Of a DNA stretch of 64,000 nucleotides, positions 39,501-54,500 are shown piece by piece. The stretch is taken from the NCBI RefSeq assembly GCF_000524195.1, contig NW_020170425.1, positions 130,668-194,667 of the forward strand, written 5' to 3'. Positions within the stretch are counted from its first letter, which is position 1. Each line of letters begins with the position of its first letter. Below the pieces are notes generated by a model. That model saw only the letters and a program-made list of their open reading frames with translations, ran no database searches and was not told the DNA's origin. The position numbers and the translations under genes are program-made. Source of the DNA: Echinococcus granulosus. Taxonomy: Eukaryota; Platyhelminthes; Cestoda; Cyclophyllidea; Taeniidae.

Positions 39501-42500
39501 GATTGTCAAATCTTGGGCAAAGAGTATGTTGAAAGAATTTTCTCCTTAAAAATCGTCTAACACTCATCTGAGCTAGAATGTGACTTTTCGCTATTTAAGT
39601 AAAAACCCAATAAAAGCCAATTTTTTCTAAATAACGGGGTCTTCTTTTTCTGATACAATTTACTGCTCTGTCGTCTAAATATTTGGATTTTGGGACTATA
39701 CGAATTTAGCGTCCTGTAAAATTAAGGTTTCTCGACTTTTTCGCATTTGTTGGCCATTTTTATAAATACCTATGAACTATGAAAAGGTGGAAAATTCATT
39801 AGCTCCTTAACCTCTCAGTCAAATGTTGATATAAAAATTGGCACCAATAAGACGCATGGTGATGGTACTGCAAAGTTGCAAGTTGAAAAATATCCTAACA
39901 CAATTTCTGCATCTATGACTCCACTAGTGTTTTGTAGTATCGAAACAGGATGTGTATTAGCCACTTTCCACATCAGGTTAGAAAATGAATTTTTACTTAC
40001 AAAAGCTAGTAGGAATAATGCATGCAATTCAATTCACTCATCATTCTGATTATGTAACTTACTTAGGCATACTTCAATGCACTTATTTTGCCATGCCTTG
40101 CTTCACAAAATTCTCACCAAATTCACGAGAAGACGCAATTTTAATGAAATAAATATAATTTTGTGGGCAACATCAGAATTCGCTTAAGTATTTCATATTT
40201 TCGGTTATTAATTAGGCAATATGTTTGGAAGTGGTACACTCCCTGCCATACTAATTCTACCATAGGAGTAAAAGGTAGCAGTCTAAAATTCCAACATATG
40301 ATGGCCGTCCTTACTTATGTTTAAAATATTTTGAAATGACTGCAGCCCAATGAAAAACACATATATATGTATCTTAAATGCTATAATTTTTTGAGATTGT
40401 AGTAGCGCAGGTTGCAAATTTTTGAGTTAGTGATCAAGTCTTTAGTTAGTTTATTTACACATATAAACCTGTTACCTTTAGGACTTAAAACGAAATCCTT
40501 ACTTCTATCTGGAATAGATGGTTCCAGTTGTTCAGAACAATGTCCAAGTTTCTCTACTTTTACCCCCATCAGTCGACCGAATCCAGCCTGCTCGAAGTGC
40601 CGTAACAAGTTGGGCTGAACCCGAGAGTCGGGTGGGCCAGTTTGCAGCAGCAGGATAAAATCTTCTAGTTCGTTCCAGGGGCACGACAGTTCGTGCTCCG
40701 GACCGGAAATGCGCGGAGCAGGAATTTCGCCGTACGCCACTCGCTCTTGGCGCGGACGGGGTGCGTGACGACTAGAGTATGGACTATCTGCCACAGAACG
40801 GTTGCTTGATGGAGTTGGTACATACACTAGCGACTTCTTTGCCCATATCACATTTAAGACATCACCTTAAAAAAACATGGCAGAGGTCCGTTTAAGTAAA
40901 AAGCAAAATGGGAATTTGAAATTCTATCAGTGATTGTGGTTAGCCTACAATACCACTGTTTATACTTCCTCACCATAATGCTATTCTGACAAGTGACAGA
41001 TGTGTAGAAAAACCAAAAGAGGGCTTACACTTTTACAGCATTTTCAACTGCCTGAACAACTTTCTTCAAAAAAGACATTGTTCCATTAATCTAATAATAG
41101 TCGATATTTCACAATTTCAAATGAACTTATAATTTTGTAGGTACGAGGAGGACTTATTTAAAAAAAGTCGCCAGTGCATAGAAATCTTGTAAACTTATTA
41201 GGTTGATATCAAGAGTACATCCGAAATGGTGAAAGAAATCGGTGTAGGAGTTGAGTAATTGCGCTAGTCTGCTGCAATAAAATTTCGAATTTTTGGTAAC
41301 GGAGATGGTATTGGATTGACATCAATGGCGTAAAGAGATCAGATGAGACTTCTTTGCTCCAAGGCCCTTGTCAATTCAGCACGAAAGCAAAACAGCTAAG
41401 TACGAATGAGGGACGTGCCGCTTTGTCATAGCACGATTTAGGCGAACAAAATTACATGTGAGTAAGAAACAATGATCCAATAGTCATTGATAAGTTTATA
41501 TTCATTATTTTTTCGCAGTTTAAACTAAAATAGCTATCTGTCTCATTTGAGAAAAGTTTTGGTGATTTTTAATCCGAGAAACTGAAAATTAATAAATTAC
41601 CAGTACTATTTACATCGGGGAATATCAGGAACTCTGTTAAATAGAAGCACTTGCACCTTGATTATTATAAAATATCAGCATTATCAAGAAAAACAATATT
41701 TAGATGGTAGCCAAGCTACTATGAACGCACCATCCGGTGCAACGTTGATTAGGAGAAGGTCCATGTCATTTGCGCAGACATAGCGACCTATTTTTCGGCA
41801 TTCTGGTCGCAGGTATTCATCAATAGTGGCAAGGAACTCCCACTTCCGTCTCAGAGTCTGCAGCATGTGGGTCCTTGGATCAGCCCTCACTGCGTACCCT
41901 GGTTCGAAACGCATTAGAACTCGATGGTTCGGCACCTCCGGCAAACGAGGGTTTCTATCACCCACATGAATGATCACGCGTGATATCAATGTGCCGACCG
42001 GACTCGTCATTATCCTTTGAGGATAGCAACCAGAATACAAATGAATGTGCCATCATCCTGCCGATGACCAAGGCTATTTAAACTCCATTTTTGCATGTTT
42101 AGGGTTATTTGTAATTGGTTAATTAAGACGGAGTATTTGCCGTGTGTTTGTTACTACTCATTATTGTCCAGGTACGGAAACTACCCGTCAAGTAGAATAT
42201 ACTAAGGCATTATGTTATAGGTAAAACCTAAGCTTACGAGCCATGATGCAGGTTGTTTGAAAATAGGCCAACTTAACTATGCAGGCTAAAAACAATTCAA
42301 ATACTGAGTCGGATGGGTATGTCTATAGCTTTCTAGGTCTTTTATGTCCTGGTATTAGCAATAATATGACCTATTACATTTTCAGCTACATCTCCACGCA
42401 CCAAAATTACAGTGCATTCTATTCTACTCCATTGAGGATCCAAAATAATCAAAGAACACATATTACCTTAAAAAATAACGCACTGATGCTCAAGAAATCC

Positions 42501-45500
42501 CATTCATTGAGTGGAAGTGTGTAAAAAAGTGCGAAGTGGTACAAACCTGAATTCATGAATTCCGGCAGAAATGGCTGATTTCATTGCAATTCCAAATATT
42601 GCGCAATCAGTTGCATCCAGGCTAAGCCAAGATGTTTCGTTTACCTCAATCAAGTCTAAAAAGTGAATTGGCATGCATATATTTCAATGAAATAAAGATT
42701 ACCAAATCAGTTAGGAATTTAATCTAGATTGCAGAAATCTATGCAAAAAAACTATAATAGGTCGAGGATCGTTAAGCTTTCATGCTATGCTACACAAAGA
42801 GATCGTTTGGGATGAATAGTGATTTCCCACAATGGAAAAATTCAAGCCGGTGAAGTATGTATCAGCCATTACTCTTATTTTCTACGATGTTATGCGTGCA
42901 GTTTTGTTGAATCACAGAGACAGTTTTTTACGGAAAGGACCATCTATGAAGACAGTGCAGGACTTGACATCTACCTGACAGAACCACATTCATTGTTGAA
43001 ATTTAAAATAACTATTGTTCAACGTCTCCAGCCTTTCTTCTGGATTAACGTTATATCACAGACGCAAGTTTTCCATCTTAATTTTTAATGTTTTACACAA
43101 ATTAGTGGTTTAGAATTAGAATTTACGTTTTGCTATTATACAGATATTTGAAAAGTCCTTCAAAAAAAAAACAGCTACAAATAAGCTTCCTCATCGGGAT
43201 TCTGACACAAACAGCAAATAAATTTCGCTAAAAAATAATTCACACACCTTTGTCAAAAAGACAGGCAGACAGTGAACGAGATTGAAAGCAAGTGCTGTCC
43301 GTTGATAAAGGGTAGCGAAACGTCTCACCTTAAATGGAAAAATTTAAACCAAAATGAAATTATTCCTGGTGTCTAGCCTTCTAATATGCAGAATACCTGT
43401 GCAAGCATTACCTTTATACAAAGTAAAATGACCGGATAAAGCTTGATTGACAACAAATTTCCGCTGCTGTTACATCCACCAACTTCATGTGTTTAATCCC
43501 AGAGAGTGGGCTCATTAAAATAAATTTTAAACCGACTCAATGCATGACTTATATTCTCTGGCTTCATGTTTAGGCCAAAAGTTATTGCAACTGTAAGAGC
43601 ATCCTCAAATCCGCAAATCCATCTTCACGTGTATACACGACTGGAGATTAAAACAAATTTTCTGTTGCAACAAAGATTAGTAAATGATAGGAATAAGAAA
43701 GGAGAGTTTATTTACAAAGTATCGTCCGAAATATTATGGCTGAGAAGGCGAATGATACAAGTGTTTTGGTATAAATGACAGAGTTGGGGCAACGTTGTTC
43801 GGGTGATGCTTCAGAAAAGGATCAGCGCAAAGTGCTGAGTTTTAATGCCGTGGCACTGAAATGCCTAAATTAGATTGAATTGTACACTGGTTATTTCAGC
43901 TACATTTGAAAAGGTAACAATAAGTTACGTGAAATTGTATGAAGGGCAAAATGCGGGTTCCACGTTGGAAGTTCAGTAATTTACTGTATTGTACAAAAAA
44001 CCTGCGCATTAGAATCAACCCGCTATGTCTAACTTTAAATGTATAAGCTTAGAGGTTTTTTGTCCCACCCGCAACCTTTTTCACTTGGATCGGAGGATTA
44101 CTTAGACTAATTTGAAGTGTCAATTAAATTCCACGGTCGCTTCATGCCTCAGAGGACCCCGCTAATGGCACAAATGCGTAATTCACATAAATATGCAAAA
44201 TTTTACAAGAAGACAGTCCATTGCAAATTTACAATTCCTAAAACCATTTCGAAATTTATGAGTTAGGAAGATGTAGTTAACAGCGCGCATTTCCTCATGG
44301 CTTTTGTAAAATAAGATGAACAAAGATAAACGCTCCTGCGAAGTTACATGTTCAACAATTGAACTTTTAAAACTACAATAAATTTGGTTTTGGACCGATA
44401 GTTTCCTGAAAAGAAATGGAAAACATTTTGAGTAAATCATACGGTAGCACTTGACCGAAGAGCAGGAACTGAAGCAGCTCTTTCTCTAAAAAAAACATTT
44501 AAATTCTACGAAACACAAGTTGGGAAAGAACAATGGTCGAAGCAAGAGACCCATATTAAATAGAACAAGGAGCAGCTTACTCCACTGCTAAAATGGCGGT
44601 TTTTTAAGTTTTTTTTAAGTTTTTTAAGTTTTTTAGTAATAGCTGGATATGCCAGTAATAATTCATCTTTTATAAAACGCCACTACCAACGAATTTGAGG
44701 TTTTTGCCTCTGACATCATCTACTGCCGTTTTCCATTTAAACATTTGAGCTTCCACTTTAAAGATCACAAGAAGTTGAGGCAAATACGAAACAAAAACAC
44801 ACAAAATGGGAAGCATAAGAGGTGGGAGTCAGTAGTTATTTAGCTGAGAATGCAAATTTAGTGCAGCCCTTTTTTGTTAAGGATTAAATTGTATGTAAAT
44901 GCTCTGATGCGCGTTTGATTTACAGGATCTCTCAAAGACACGACGCGTTCGGTTCGACGAACCCCGTGATTCCAACCAAATCGTTCCGACCCGTAAATTA
45001 CTCTATACAACTTTATTCCAACGATGTATTATGTTCTACACAGGTCAAGCTTATCAGTCAAAGGGTTTGAAAGTACAGGTTAATGAGAGAAACGAAGTGA
45101 GCTCTAAACTGAAGGCAGCACCAGCGGAATTTTTCCTTTTCTCACCTTAAAGCTCATTTTCTATGTGGCAATGGAGCTATTCTGGATTCTTCAAAGAATG
45201 CCTTCACTGGCCATTATTAGAGTGAGATAATGAGCATGTGTATTATTTTGTCCGAAATCTCTGCTTAAAGCTAGTACATTTTACAAACGACAAGAGAACG
45301 TAACTCCGCGATTCGAGATTTTTAAGATATTCACTAAGGAACACAACCGTAGAAATGAGATTTACGTATGGACCGGTGGCTCCTAGCTCATAGAGCTGCA
45401 GCCCATACATCCACCAGCGATTTACCGATTCGCGAATTAAGGATACCACGTTATACTTTCCTGTAAAACACCGAGCTGCTGAAACAATGCCCCAGAATGT

Positions 45501-48500
45501 TCACCAAGTGAAAGAAGATATGAGAAAAATTTTCAATCTAGCGTGAACACCGAGAAACAGTATATTCAAGACTGAGGGTGTCTTATAGCATTCAGGGCAA
45601 ACTAGATGCCTATTTGGAGGAAGATCTAGTGCAGCTCTGCAGATCAGTTCCACTCTTCAAAGTGCATCGCAAGCATGAACTGTTCTTGAAATAAAAAAGC
45701 CGTTTCGAATAATATGGACTATTTCATCAACAAATTGTTCGGATTACAACACACTGTTTTATGCACGACTAATGCAGGCAAAACAAAATGCGGCCTCATA
45801 AAGGCAGGGCACATATCGGACAAAACAATGAATTATTAGAGTTAGCCAAAAAAAGAAACCTCCAAGCTGTGGTTTCGTGTGAAGCACTATCTAAGTGGAG
45901 CATCAGCGATGGTACTCAAAACAATGAAGGAAATATATAATACAAACTGGAATCTGTAAAATCTGGACTCCTCTAGACTACAAGCCGCCTGGTTTGACAA
46001 GCCTCTGGATGACAAAGGTTCTACAATGCCAAGGCTTGCGTAAAAAGTCCTCCAGTCTCCTTTGACGTTATATACAAAATAAGTTAATTTACAGGAGAGC
46101 TTTTTTAAATAATCATATCAAACGAAGATTCTTACTCTGAAGAAACTCATTGCTCTAAATTTCACAAACAAATTATTCAAATAGTAAAAGGTGAGTGTAA
46201 TTCCCACTTGATAAAATTGCCGTCAGATCTAGTTAACTACAATTTGACTTATTTTCGATTTCGGAAAAAGAATAGGAACAAGGGGAATGTGCTTTGAGGT
46301 CTTTTTGAATTGTGGCAAAGTAGGTTAAGTGGAAGAATGCATAAAAATTATGATGTTTTAAGTATTCTGTCATAAATAAGCCAATATTTATCCTAAGTTT
46401 TAATTAACTCTAGGCGTTTCCCTGACAATGATCCGTCAACATGATTCTAGTCCTGCTGCAATCTGGGGCTGTCACCTCTGACACGCAAAAATTTTGACAT
46501 GCTTCGGTTAAAGCCTACTTTTTTACAAATGCTCGAACCGCTCAACAAGTTGCGTTTTGGTGATATCTAAATTGTGCTTTATGAATAATTGTCAATAAAA
46601 GCCTATTATTTTCCTAAGAACATTTTTATGAATAAATCGTGAAGGTCATCGGAAAGGCAACATTGAAACTCTCTAATACTTCTATATATTTAAAGACAGT
46701 AGATAAAATTATCATTGTCAGTAACCAATTTCTAGACTGCACTCAAGTTAATGTTATTAGTCAGTATCTTTTGAAATGCATATCAATACAACCAAGAGTA
46801 GAGTTATCCTCAAATGATAAGCCTGAAATGTGTGCATGCAACCATAAGTGGATATGAGAAACTAATCGGGCCTCATAAGTAAAATCGCTCCATTTTATAT
46901 AAGTTTCTAATGTTTAAAAGATTTTAAGACAGAAAAACTACCCATTTACTCGGTTCCATATACATAAATCAGAAAATATATTCGACACATTTATTAATGG
47001 ATGAAATACAATGAACTGATATAATTACTACTTTATTTAACATTTCGTACAAATGGGAGTTTGATAATCAAGTATAAGGTATTGTTTGGTGATTTTATGA
47101 TCAAAATTACCCGGACCAAACAACATTTTTGGTGATGATGACCTATGCTGACGTTGATCTGATTTGACAGAATGAATGCGACAAAATGTTAATCATCATT
47201 AACTGATCACTTGGGAAGCTATTGAAGGTACCTGAAGTCATACGTGCACATTGAATTCATTTCTACCTATTGTTTCAACTAATTCCTTTATTTTGAATCA
47301 GAAAGTAGTTTTAAGAATTTTAGAAAATAAAGTAATTTTTCCCAATGTATGGAAAACTGCCTTTTTGTTAATCTCCTACTCATAAAGCCTAGCGAGTTAG
47401 TGCCTGTAAATATTTAGTTTCAGATCAGTAATTATACAAGGCCTAAAGTCCAATCCATCCCATGCAAATGAACCCTACTGTTAACCTTTGACGGTGAATC
47501 CAGTGCAAATAAGTCCCCTTAGGTAAGCCTTGTTTATTTTAGTCTCAGAGAGTTACAAGCTGGTGATAATTAAGTGTATCACCATATTTTAATGTGATTT
47601 AGGCAATAGAATTGGGAAAAATTTGTAAGGTACCGCTAATATAGAATTACCCCCTTAGCGTCCATTCCTACAGCTTGGAGTGTCTTACAAGCGCCATACC
47701 TTAGGACTGGTTCCATGTCATAAAATATTTGTACATTTTATTCGATGGATTTTGTAGACTTGAACCCATTCGCATTCTCTTTTTAATGGAGAGAATTACG
47801 AGAACTGAAAGTTAAAGTACCACCCACTTTAGACTAATGCATTTCGTCCCCTTTCCCTATTTTGCTTCAAGGCATAAGGAAAAAGGCGAATTTTAATTTG
47901 GACAGAATTTGACTCTTCAAAACCAAGTACGTGGCATTGTGATCTGATGGAAGAGACAAATAATGTGCAGTTAAAATATGATGAGTTGCCAAAACAAACA
48001 GCGGCGTTTTTAGTGTTTCTATCTAAATGCGAAATGTCAATTCAAGTGACTTAAAATTTTATTCACAGTGATTTCCAAATTAGAAAATTTTAATTTCTAT
48101 GATGCGTTTTAAACTTTTTTTTACTATGAATTGATTAGAAAATTGTTGTGCTAAATGGAAAAATTCTTAATCCTTATTTTAAAACTTGTTAATGTAAGTC
48201 ACGAGAGTGTTTTGTTACTTCTAATAATTATTATAAGTAGTGGCTCTACTTCAACACAGTTGATGTACTAAATCACTCGTATGGTTTGCTCATTGGCTCC
48301 TTATATTTCCGAAACGCGGTGAAATGAGCAGGACTCACCGACGTAGGTGGTAACATTCACAACGGAGAGGACTGTGGCGGATCGGCTGCTGGATTCGCCC
48401 TTCCAGTAAGGGGAGAAGCAATTGCCAATTAGGTCCACAGCTACTACGGCCGTCGTGCCAAGTCTTGCCCATTCGAGGTGTTCAATGAGCTGCGGGGCCG

Positions 48501-51500
48501 GGGAAGACCACGAGGCCTGCCTGAGATCATTCTCAGAGAAATACTCCTGATGAGGTGATGAGACTGACGATGAAGGAGAGGAGTATCGGTGGTACAGAGG
48601 AGCTTTGAGGAGCTTTCGCTGGAGATCCTGTATGGATCGTTGTGGACACTTGTTCGTTGCAGGAGCCAGAGAAGTATGAGATAGGTTTCTAGTCACGTCG
48701 CGTATTCCTTCTTGCAACAGTGGCAACTGGGCCCATTCTATCTGGATAACCGATTGATCTAATTTGGTGCCAAAAAAATTGAAAATCAACGTACGGCACT
48801 TTTTTGAATTTAGGACTGGGCTGTTCAAAATATTCTGAAGATAAGACCACAATTTATTGCAAAAAAGGCTGTGACGCTAATGAATATAATAAAAAGTGAG
48901 CTACCAGTTGTTAACTTGTGCGTATGAATGTACATACGCTCAAGATGTCAGTTAATTAGGCACTTCATTAAGTAGATAAAAAAATACAAGCATGAAGATG
49001 TATAAAATGGGGAAACAAATAGATGGCCATTCTTTATAATACCCTGAATTAACAATGTTGATAGGCGCCATCTTAAAAAACATAATCTACACCAAAAGGT
49101 GCAGTTATGGCTGGAGAAATACCTTGGCGCTGAATATCCATCAGTATGATGCCAACACCACAGTGAGGACTACATTCGGGTCGGAGGTATTTGTCTAGAT
49201 TGGTGACCAGGTTCCAACGGTAGGAGAGTGAAGTCTCGGGTGAGGTAGGCGGCCAGCTGTAGGTGGGGAAGATCCCCCTACCAACTGTTCCTTTTAGCTT
49301 CATGCGCATTCGCACGCGGTGGTTGTGGACAACGGTGGGTCGAGGAAACCAGCCATACTTGATGGAAGTTAAGGTCATCTCGAGGGGCCACTTGACCACG
49401 TCCACCGTGAAGTGAATATTGATCGGTGTCCGCTGATCAACAGCCACTATGCTCAACCTAAATTGGTCAAAAATTAACGACAGTTGTTTCTTTCCATTTA
49501 TTATTAGATTCCTCAACAATCATTGTGCTTGACATTCCGCAAAATACATTAGATGAAGGAATGATTTTGTCTTTCTGGTGCGAGTAAATATGGCGAAAAA
49601 TACGACTTTCTTTGAATTATTTAAACTTTTTGGATCTTTCATTCAATCAAACTTAGTACATTCGGTGTACCCAATAAACCATTTAAAGGAACTGCATAAA
49701 ACGCTTTTCTTGTGGAACGATGCCTTCGGTGTTCGGTTAAATTTTACCGGATAATTTTCCACCCAAAATGATGCGTGCTATTTTTGATGCAAACTTGCTT
49801 TTCGTTTGCTAGCTGAGAGTAAGTGACCACAACAACCGGTGCGTCCACCTTGGAATTTGTGTTTCCAAATATGGTGCTTATTTCCTTAATTTACAAGCTA
49901 CTGTTCACTGATTAGGTACTATGGCTAAATAAAGACATGAAGAGATTTATCAGACGCATAATTCCAAACATCCTTCCAATAGAATTTGACTTTCGCACTC
50001 TTAGGTTTGAAAAACTTCTGTCCCTTTAGTAATGCGTTGCAAATATGAACGAGCCGATTGTCTCAAAAATACCGGGTTGTTAAATATGCTCTACACCAAA
50101 ATAAATTAACCCAGAGTGCAAACGCTGTCGTGCAGGCATTGAGTCATTTTTATGCATTCAGAATCCAGACGGCTAGGAGTTTTAATGTGTTATCACGCGG
50201 AGCCATAAATGACGCCTTCTTCAAACAAAGTTGAAGGCTTAGGGGAAGATGCTGTCTCGAGGTATGAAGAACTGTGGTGTAAGTTCAGCGACTTGATGTC
50301 TTAGTAATAGTGCATTAAAAGTACACGTTACCAGTTAGGCCGAATCAGGGATACCCAAGTAAGTAAATATATAAGCAATATTTTTATTGAATATCCGATA
50401 AATACTGCAGATCCAACATTTTCCTACAAGTGTACTAGCCTTCATTGTAGCTAGAGTTAGTAACTTTTCGTAACCCATAAGAACTGGAAAAGTTTGTGCA
50501 ATCGTCGATAAGGCGTAAATAAGAATCGGTCTATCGGTACAGCATCCTCTATTGTGTTCTGCGCCATTTTTCTGTTGCTGCCATCTCTCATAAAGTGTTG
50601 GCGAGACTTGAAATGAATTGAGCTTGTCTACTTTAAGAATTTATATTTTGTTTCAAAGCTGCAGAAGGATCTCATCAGATCTGCATAACGTTTGGGGAAG
50701 GTGTCATAGAAGGAATTACCGCTCAGAAATCGACTAATAGATGTGAATCTGGTGATGAAACATTCGCAGATGAATGCACCACCTTCAGAAAGGTCGTCTA
50801 TTCCTAGTCAGAATTGTAAACGATGTGACAAGAGCTCCTGGTAATGTTCATTGTGAATACTGATACGAAAATTTCTTTGCATTCATACCAACTAAAAAGG
50901 GTAAGTCATGAAAACCATGCAAATGGATCCCACCTAAGTGCTTTGATACACAACAATAAACTACACCTCTTCAATTCTTTCGCGCGATAAAATCATGCGT
51001 AGTTAGAATGATTGCTGACTGAATAGGGGTAAAAAATGTCTATTGTGTCTCATCCTTCATTTAGTGAACATATCATTGGTTACCCCGAAAGGATTTGCTT
51101 ACTACTCAGCATTTCCAAGGCATCACTTCATCCACATATTACTGCAGATGAAAATGTTAACTTGCTAGCTAAACTCTTCTCAATACAACTTAACGAGGCA
51201 AAAGATCCTGTTTTTACACGGTTGCGTAACGCCTCGTACCGTAAGACGGACTGAACTACAAAAAGATTTGCATTTTGGGCTGAGAGTGAGGCAGCGCCAT
51301 ATCCTCGATGATCCCCGATATCCTTCTAAGACGTAATGGTCTTTCATAGTACCAGATCGTCTCATGCGAAATAGACAGGCCAGAAATAACAGTGAGACAG
51401 AAAGGAGGTGACTCGGGTCAGAATTCTTTGTTAAAATGTTTTAAGAAAGTGGAAATCACAAGCTTGGGATTGTAGAATCATAGTAGTAGTTCGTTAAGCG

Positions 51501-54500
51501 AATCAAATATTTTAATAAGCCTTTGCCATTTTGTTGAATTTATAACAAAAATCCATTCCAAAGTACCTATTTACCGTATGGGTAATACGCTTTCAAATGT
51601 GTTTCACCTATCATTCTCACTAAACATTTTGAGAAGTCAAAGAAGTTAGGAAACAAAAACGCATAAAAGGTAAGGTGATGTACAAAAAATGACAGAAAAT
51701 AGTTGGAAACAGAATCCTCACCAAAAGCGATAGGCATCTTTACGAGCGTGATTTTGCAGGGGAAGTCCAAACAAATTAGTTTTATCTTCTGCAACAGTTA
51801 TCCACGCAGAGTCATTCAGTCTGTTGTAATCTGTAGTTAAAAAATTATGCGCTACAAAAACAGGCACTAATCGCTGCAATTTTTTACACTTTTGCAGAAT
51901 ATTAAAGCAATCGGAAATAAACAATTAATTAAATGTCTAAAGGCTAATTTTCGTGGCATTCGAAATTGCTGAATTGCTACCCTTTCCCACGCATTATACT
52001 CACCACTTCCTACAACCTGGTGGTTATAGTTTGATGGAACTAGAACCACGTGTAGCTGAAGTGATTAACTGCTGCTGATCCGCCTGCAAAGGCCCGAAAT
52101 TTAAAAGATGGTACTGGCTGCAGAGTTGTCGTATCATCCATTGGTCAATTAAAGAAGCGTAACTTAATTTGCAAGATCGCTAACAATCACTTCAACTAAT
52201 AGTATTCGCACATAACTTTATTGATAAGAGAGGTTATGGGAATCAGACTTGTAATGAAAATCGCGTTTTTAATTATGGTCTTTAAAGTTCTTCAGTGGCT
52301 AGAATAATCGGGATTTTTGCGTCATCTCAGTGCATAATGATGACTACTTATCCATTCATCTACTACATCCGTGAAATGCAATCGAGAGGTAAAATACTTT
52401 TTCTGCGAATTAAGGCAGACCTTTGGGAAAGATTGCCATTTCATAGCAGAACCGAATCACTCACTTTAAACTTTTCTAGGTATTTTGAAGTTGCTTCAGA
52501 GGTGATTAAACAAATAAAACTAGTGGGTGAATAAACAGGTGAACTTACTCTCGTCGATTATCTCAATAGTTCGTACTCTGTTTATCGGCACAACTTTAGT
52601 TGGATTAATTCTCTTCTTGAAAGCCAGGCCTGCTTCCACAGTAAAATTTTCGATCACCTGATCCGAGTAAGGAATGTTTGCTAAACGCGAGTGACACCAG
52701 GTATTAGGACATCAAAATAATCCAAATACACTTAATGTTATTAAATCGGTAAATAAATAGGACTAAGATCATCACCTATTATTTGTGAAAACAACGAATA
52801 ATGAATTCGAGAACAAATACTGTGCCCTATGAGTAGATTTGTGTGTACAGGTCATCAAATAATGTTAGTTGACATGGGGACTTAAAAAAGGACATTAAAC
52901 AATTCACGTTACCAGAAGCGTATGCAAAAATAATCTAATGAAAAATTAAGGTATTTGGTAGATTTCTGTCAAAAATGCCCATGTCAAAGTGGCTCACAAT
53001 GCTCTTAAGAACGCAGCAATCAAATAACTTCATGAATTTTACTATACATTAAAGGATTTTAATAGCCGTGTTATGTTCCACTATGAGTCCACGTAAATTT
53101 GCAGTAGCTAAGAATACATTAATGATAATATTTAATTAAGGCGACCATTAAGTAATATAGTGACTTTTCGAGGTGCACGTTTCTATTTAATTCTAACTGG
53201 AACAATACAAGTGTTAGACATTAGGTTTTGCTTTAATAAATGATTGAAAGCTTACATAATTCACTTTAATAGAAGGCATAAACGTATAAGAAAGCGTATC
53301 TTAGGTCTTTCTTCCCTCAAAGTCAAATAGAATGTCAAAGATGGTTCTTTAAGGTATCCTGCAACAATCTATAGAAACAATTGCAGAATTGCTTACTTCT
53401 GTGCATAGATACGACGAACCCGAGTTTACCAGTTTCCGGTTAAAGTGAATTAGAAAAAATGTTTGCACTGGTGTCGATTGCAATGAAATATTGCTGAGAA
53501 CGTGGTAATTATATACCAACTGAACAAAAATCCTACTGCGAACAAGACAAAATTACTTGTTGTAAGTGGACCAGGATAGACTTTATTGACGTCTGCACTG
53601 CCGTCAACTGACTGAAGAATCCTGGCACACGCGCTCCCAGCCACTTCTAATTCGGTCACACTTTCGAGTTGGAAGGGCAGAAACGATTCCGCAGCAGCCT
53701 GCACAGCACCCACACTGCCTATGAGACGAGCATTCTCACAGATATTCTTCAAGCGACTGAACTGCTTGCTCTCTCTGGTCAACCCAAACGACGAACCTGA
53801 CTTGCCCCAAGGACTGCTGGTCATGTCTTCAAGAACACTCAAATTTCTCATATAGTCAGCTTCCGGAAGACCGAGGGGGAGGTACACAAACTCTACCTCG
53901 AGTATTTTGGACATGGCTGAAAGATTTGGGTGAAAAAGTTTGACTATTACTTTTTTAATTTACCTCGTGCTTATTGTAAGGTAGACTTTGAAGTGATCTG
54001 CCGTTATAAGTGTAATAAAGGGCACAAACTTATCAAACATACTCACTGAATTGCTACTTATATATTGTCATACTAATAATCGATTCGCCCGATTATATAT
54101 GTACTAATTAGAGAAGTCAGTGACAAGTATTCGTTACAGCACATTAGTGAGAGTTTTGACAATCCGGGAACTAAAAATGTCAGGCGAATGTAAACCTTCT
54201 ATTTTAATAAAAGAAATGGCTAAAACTTAACTATGGTAGTTCAGCAAAGAATCAGGGCAGTGCGTTTTTAGGGTTAGCTGTCAGGTTTTGAATTAGAATT
54301 AAAATCATACTTGTAGACATGAAGACGTGCGACTGATAGGCGGTAACAAATTTTACATAAGGTTAAAGTAGAGTCGATAGTTTACTTACGTAAACTGTCT
54401 TTTTCTTGGAATTTCCGCATGTGTACAACCTGAAATGAAATACACCTCTGCGTAAATATTCAATGGAATTTTAGAGTTATATCCTCTTTTGAAGTAGTTT

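Noticed and set aside
42474..42546. Reverse-strand frame LYHFALFYTLPLNEWDFLSI as a CADG exon
   Set aside because: It vaguely resembled the end of a CADG fold, but the adjacent exon 42655..42547 matches far better, fits the phases and ends at the same spot, so this frame lies in its intron.
44183..44440. Minus-strand 85-codon frame as a dystroglycan exon
   Set aside because: No CADG or SEA pattern and not needed by the phases; module C is complete without it.
51036..51254. Plus-strand 72-codon frame inside a dystroglycan intron as a nested gene
   Set aside because: No known similarity, splice context or promoter; frames of this length occur by chance here.
51180..51365. Minus-strand frame between module B exons as a missing CADG exon
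   Set aside because: In the required phase it makes a stop at the junction, and joining 51722 to 49457 already gives a continuous CADG strand, so no exon is missing.
51873..52049. Minus-strand open frame (VLVPSNYNHQVVGSGEYNAW) as an extra dystroglycan exon in module B
   Set aside because: It can only be entered in phase 0, which neither neighbour allows. Joining 52549 to 51866 directly keeps the frame and the CADG alignment.
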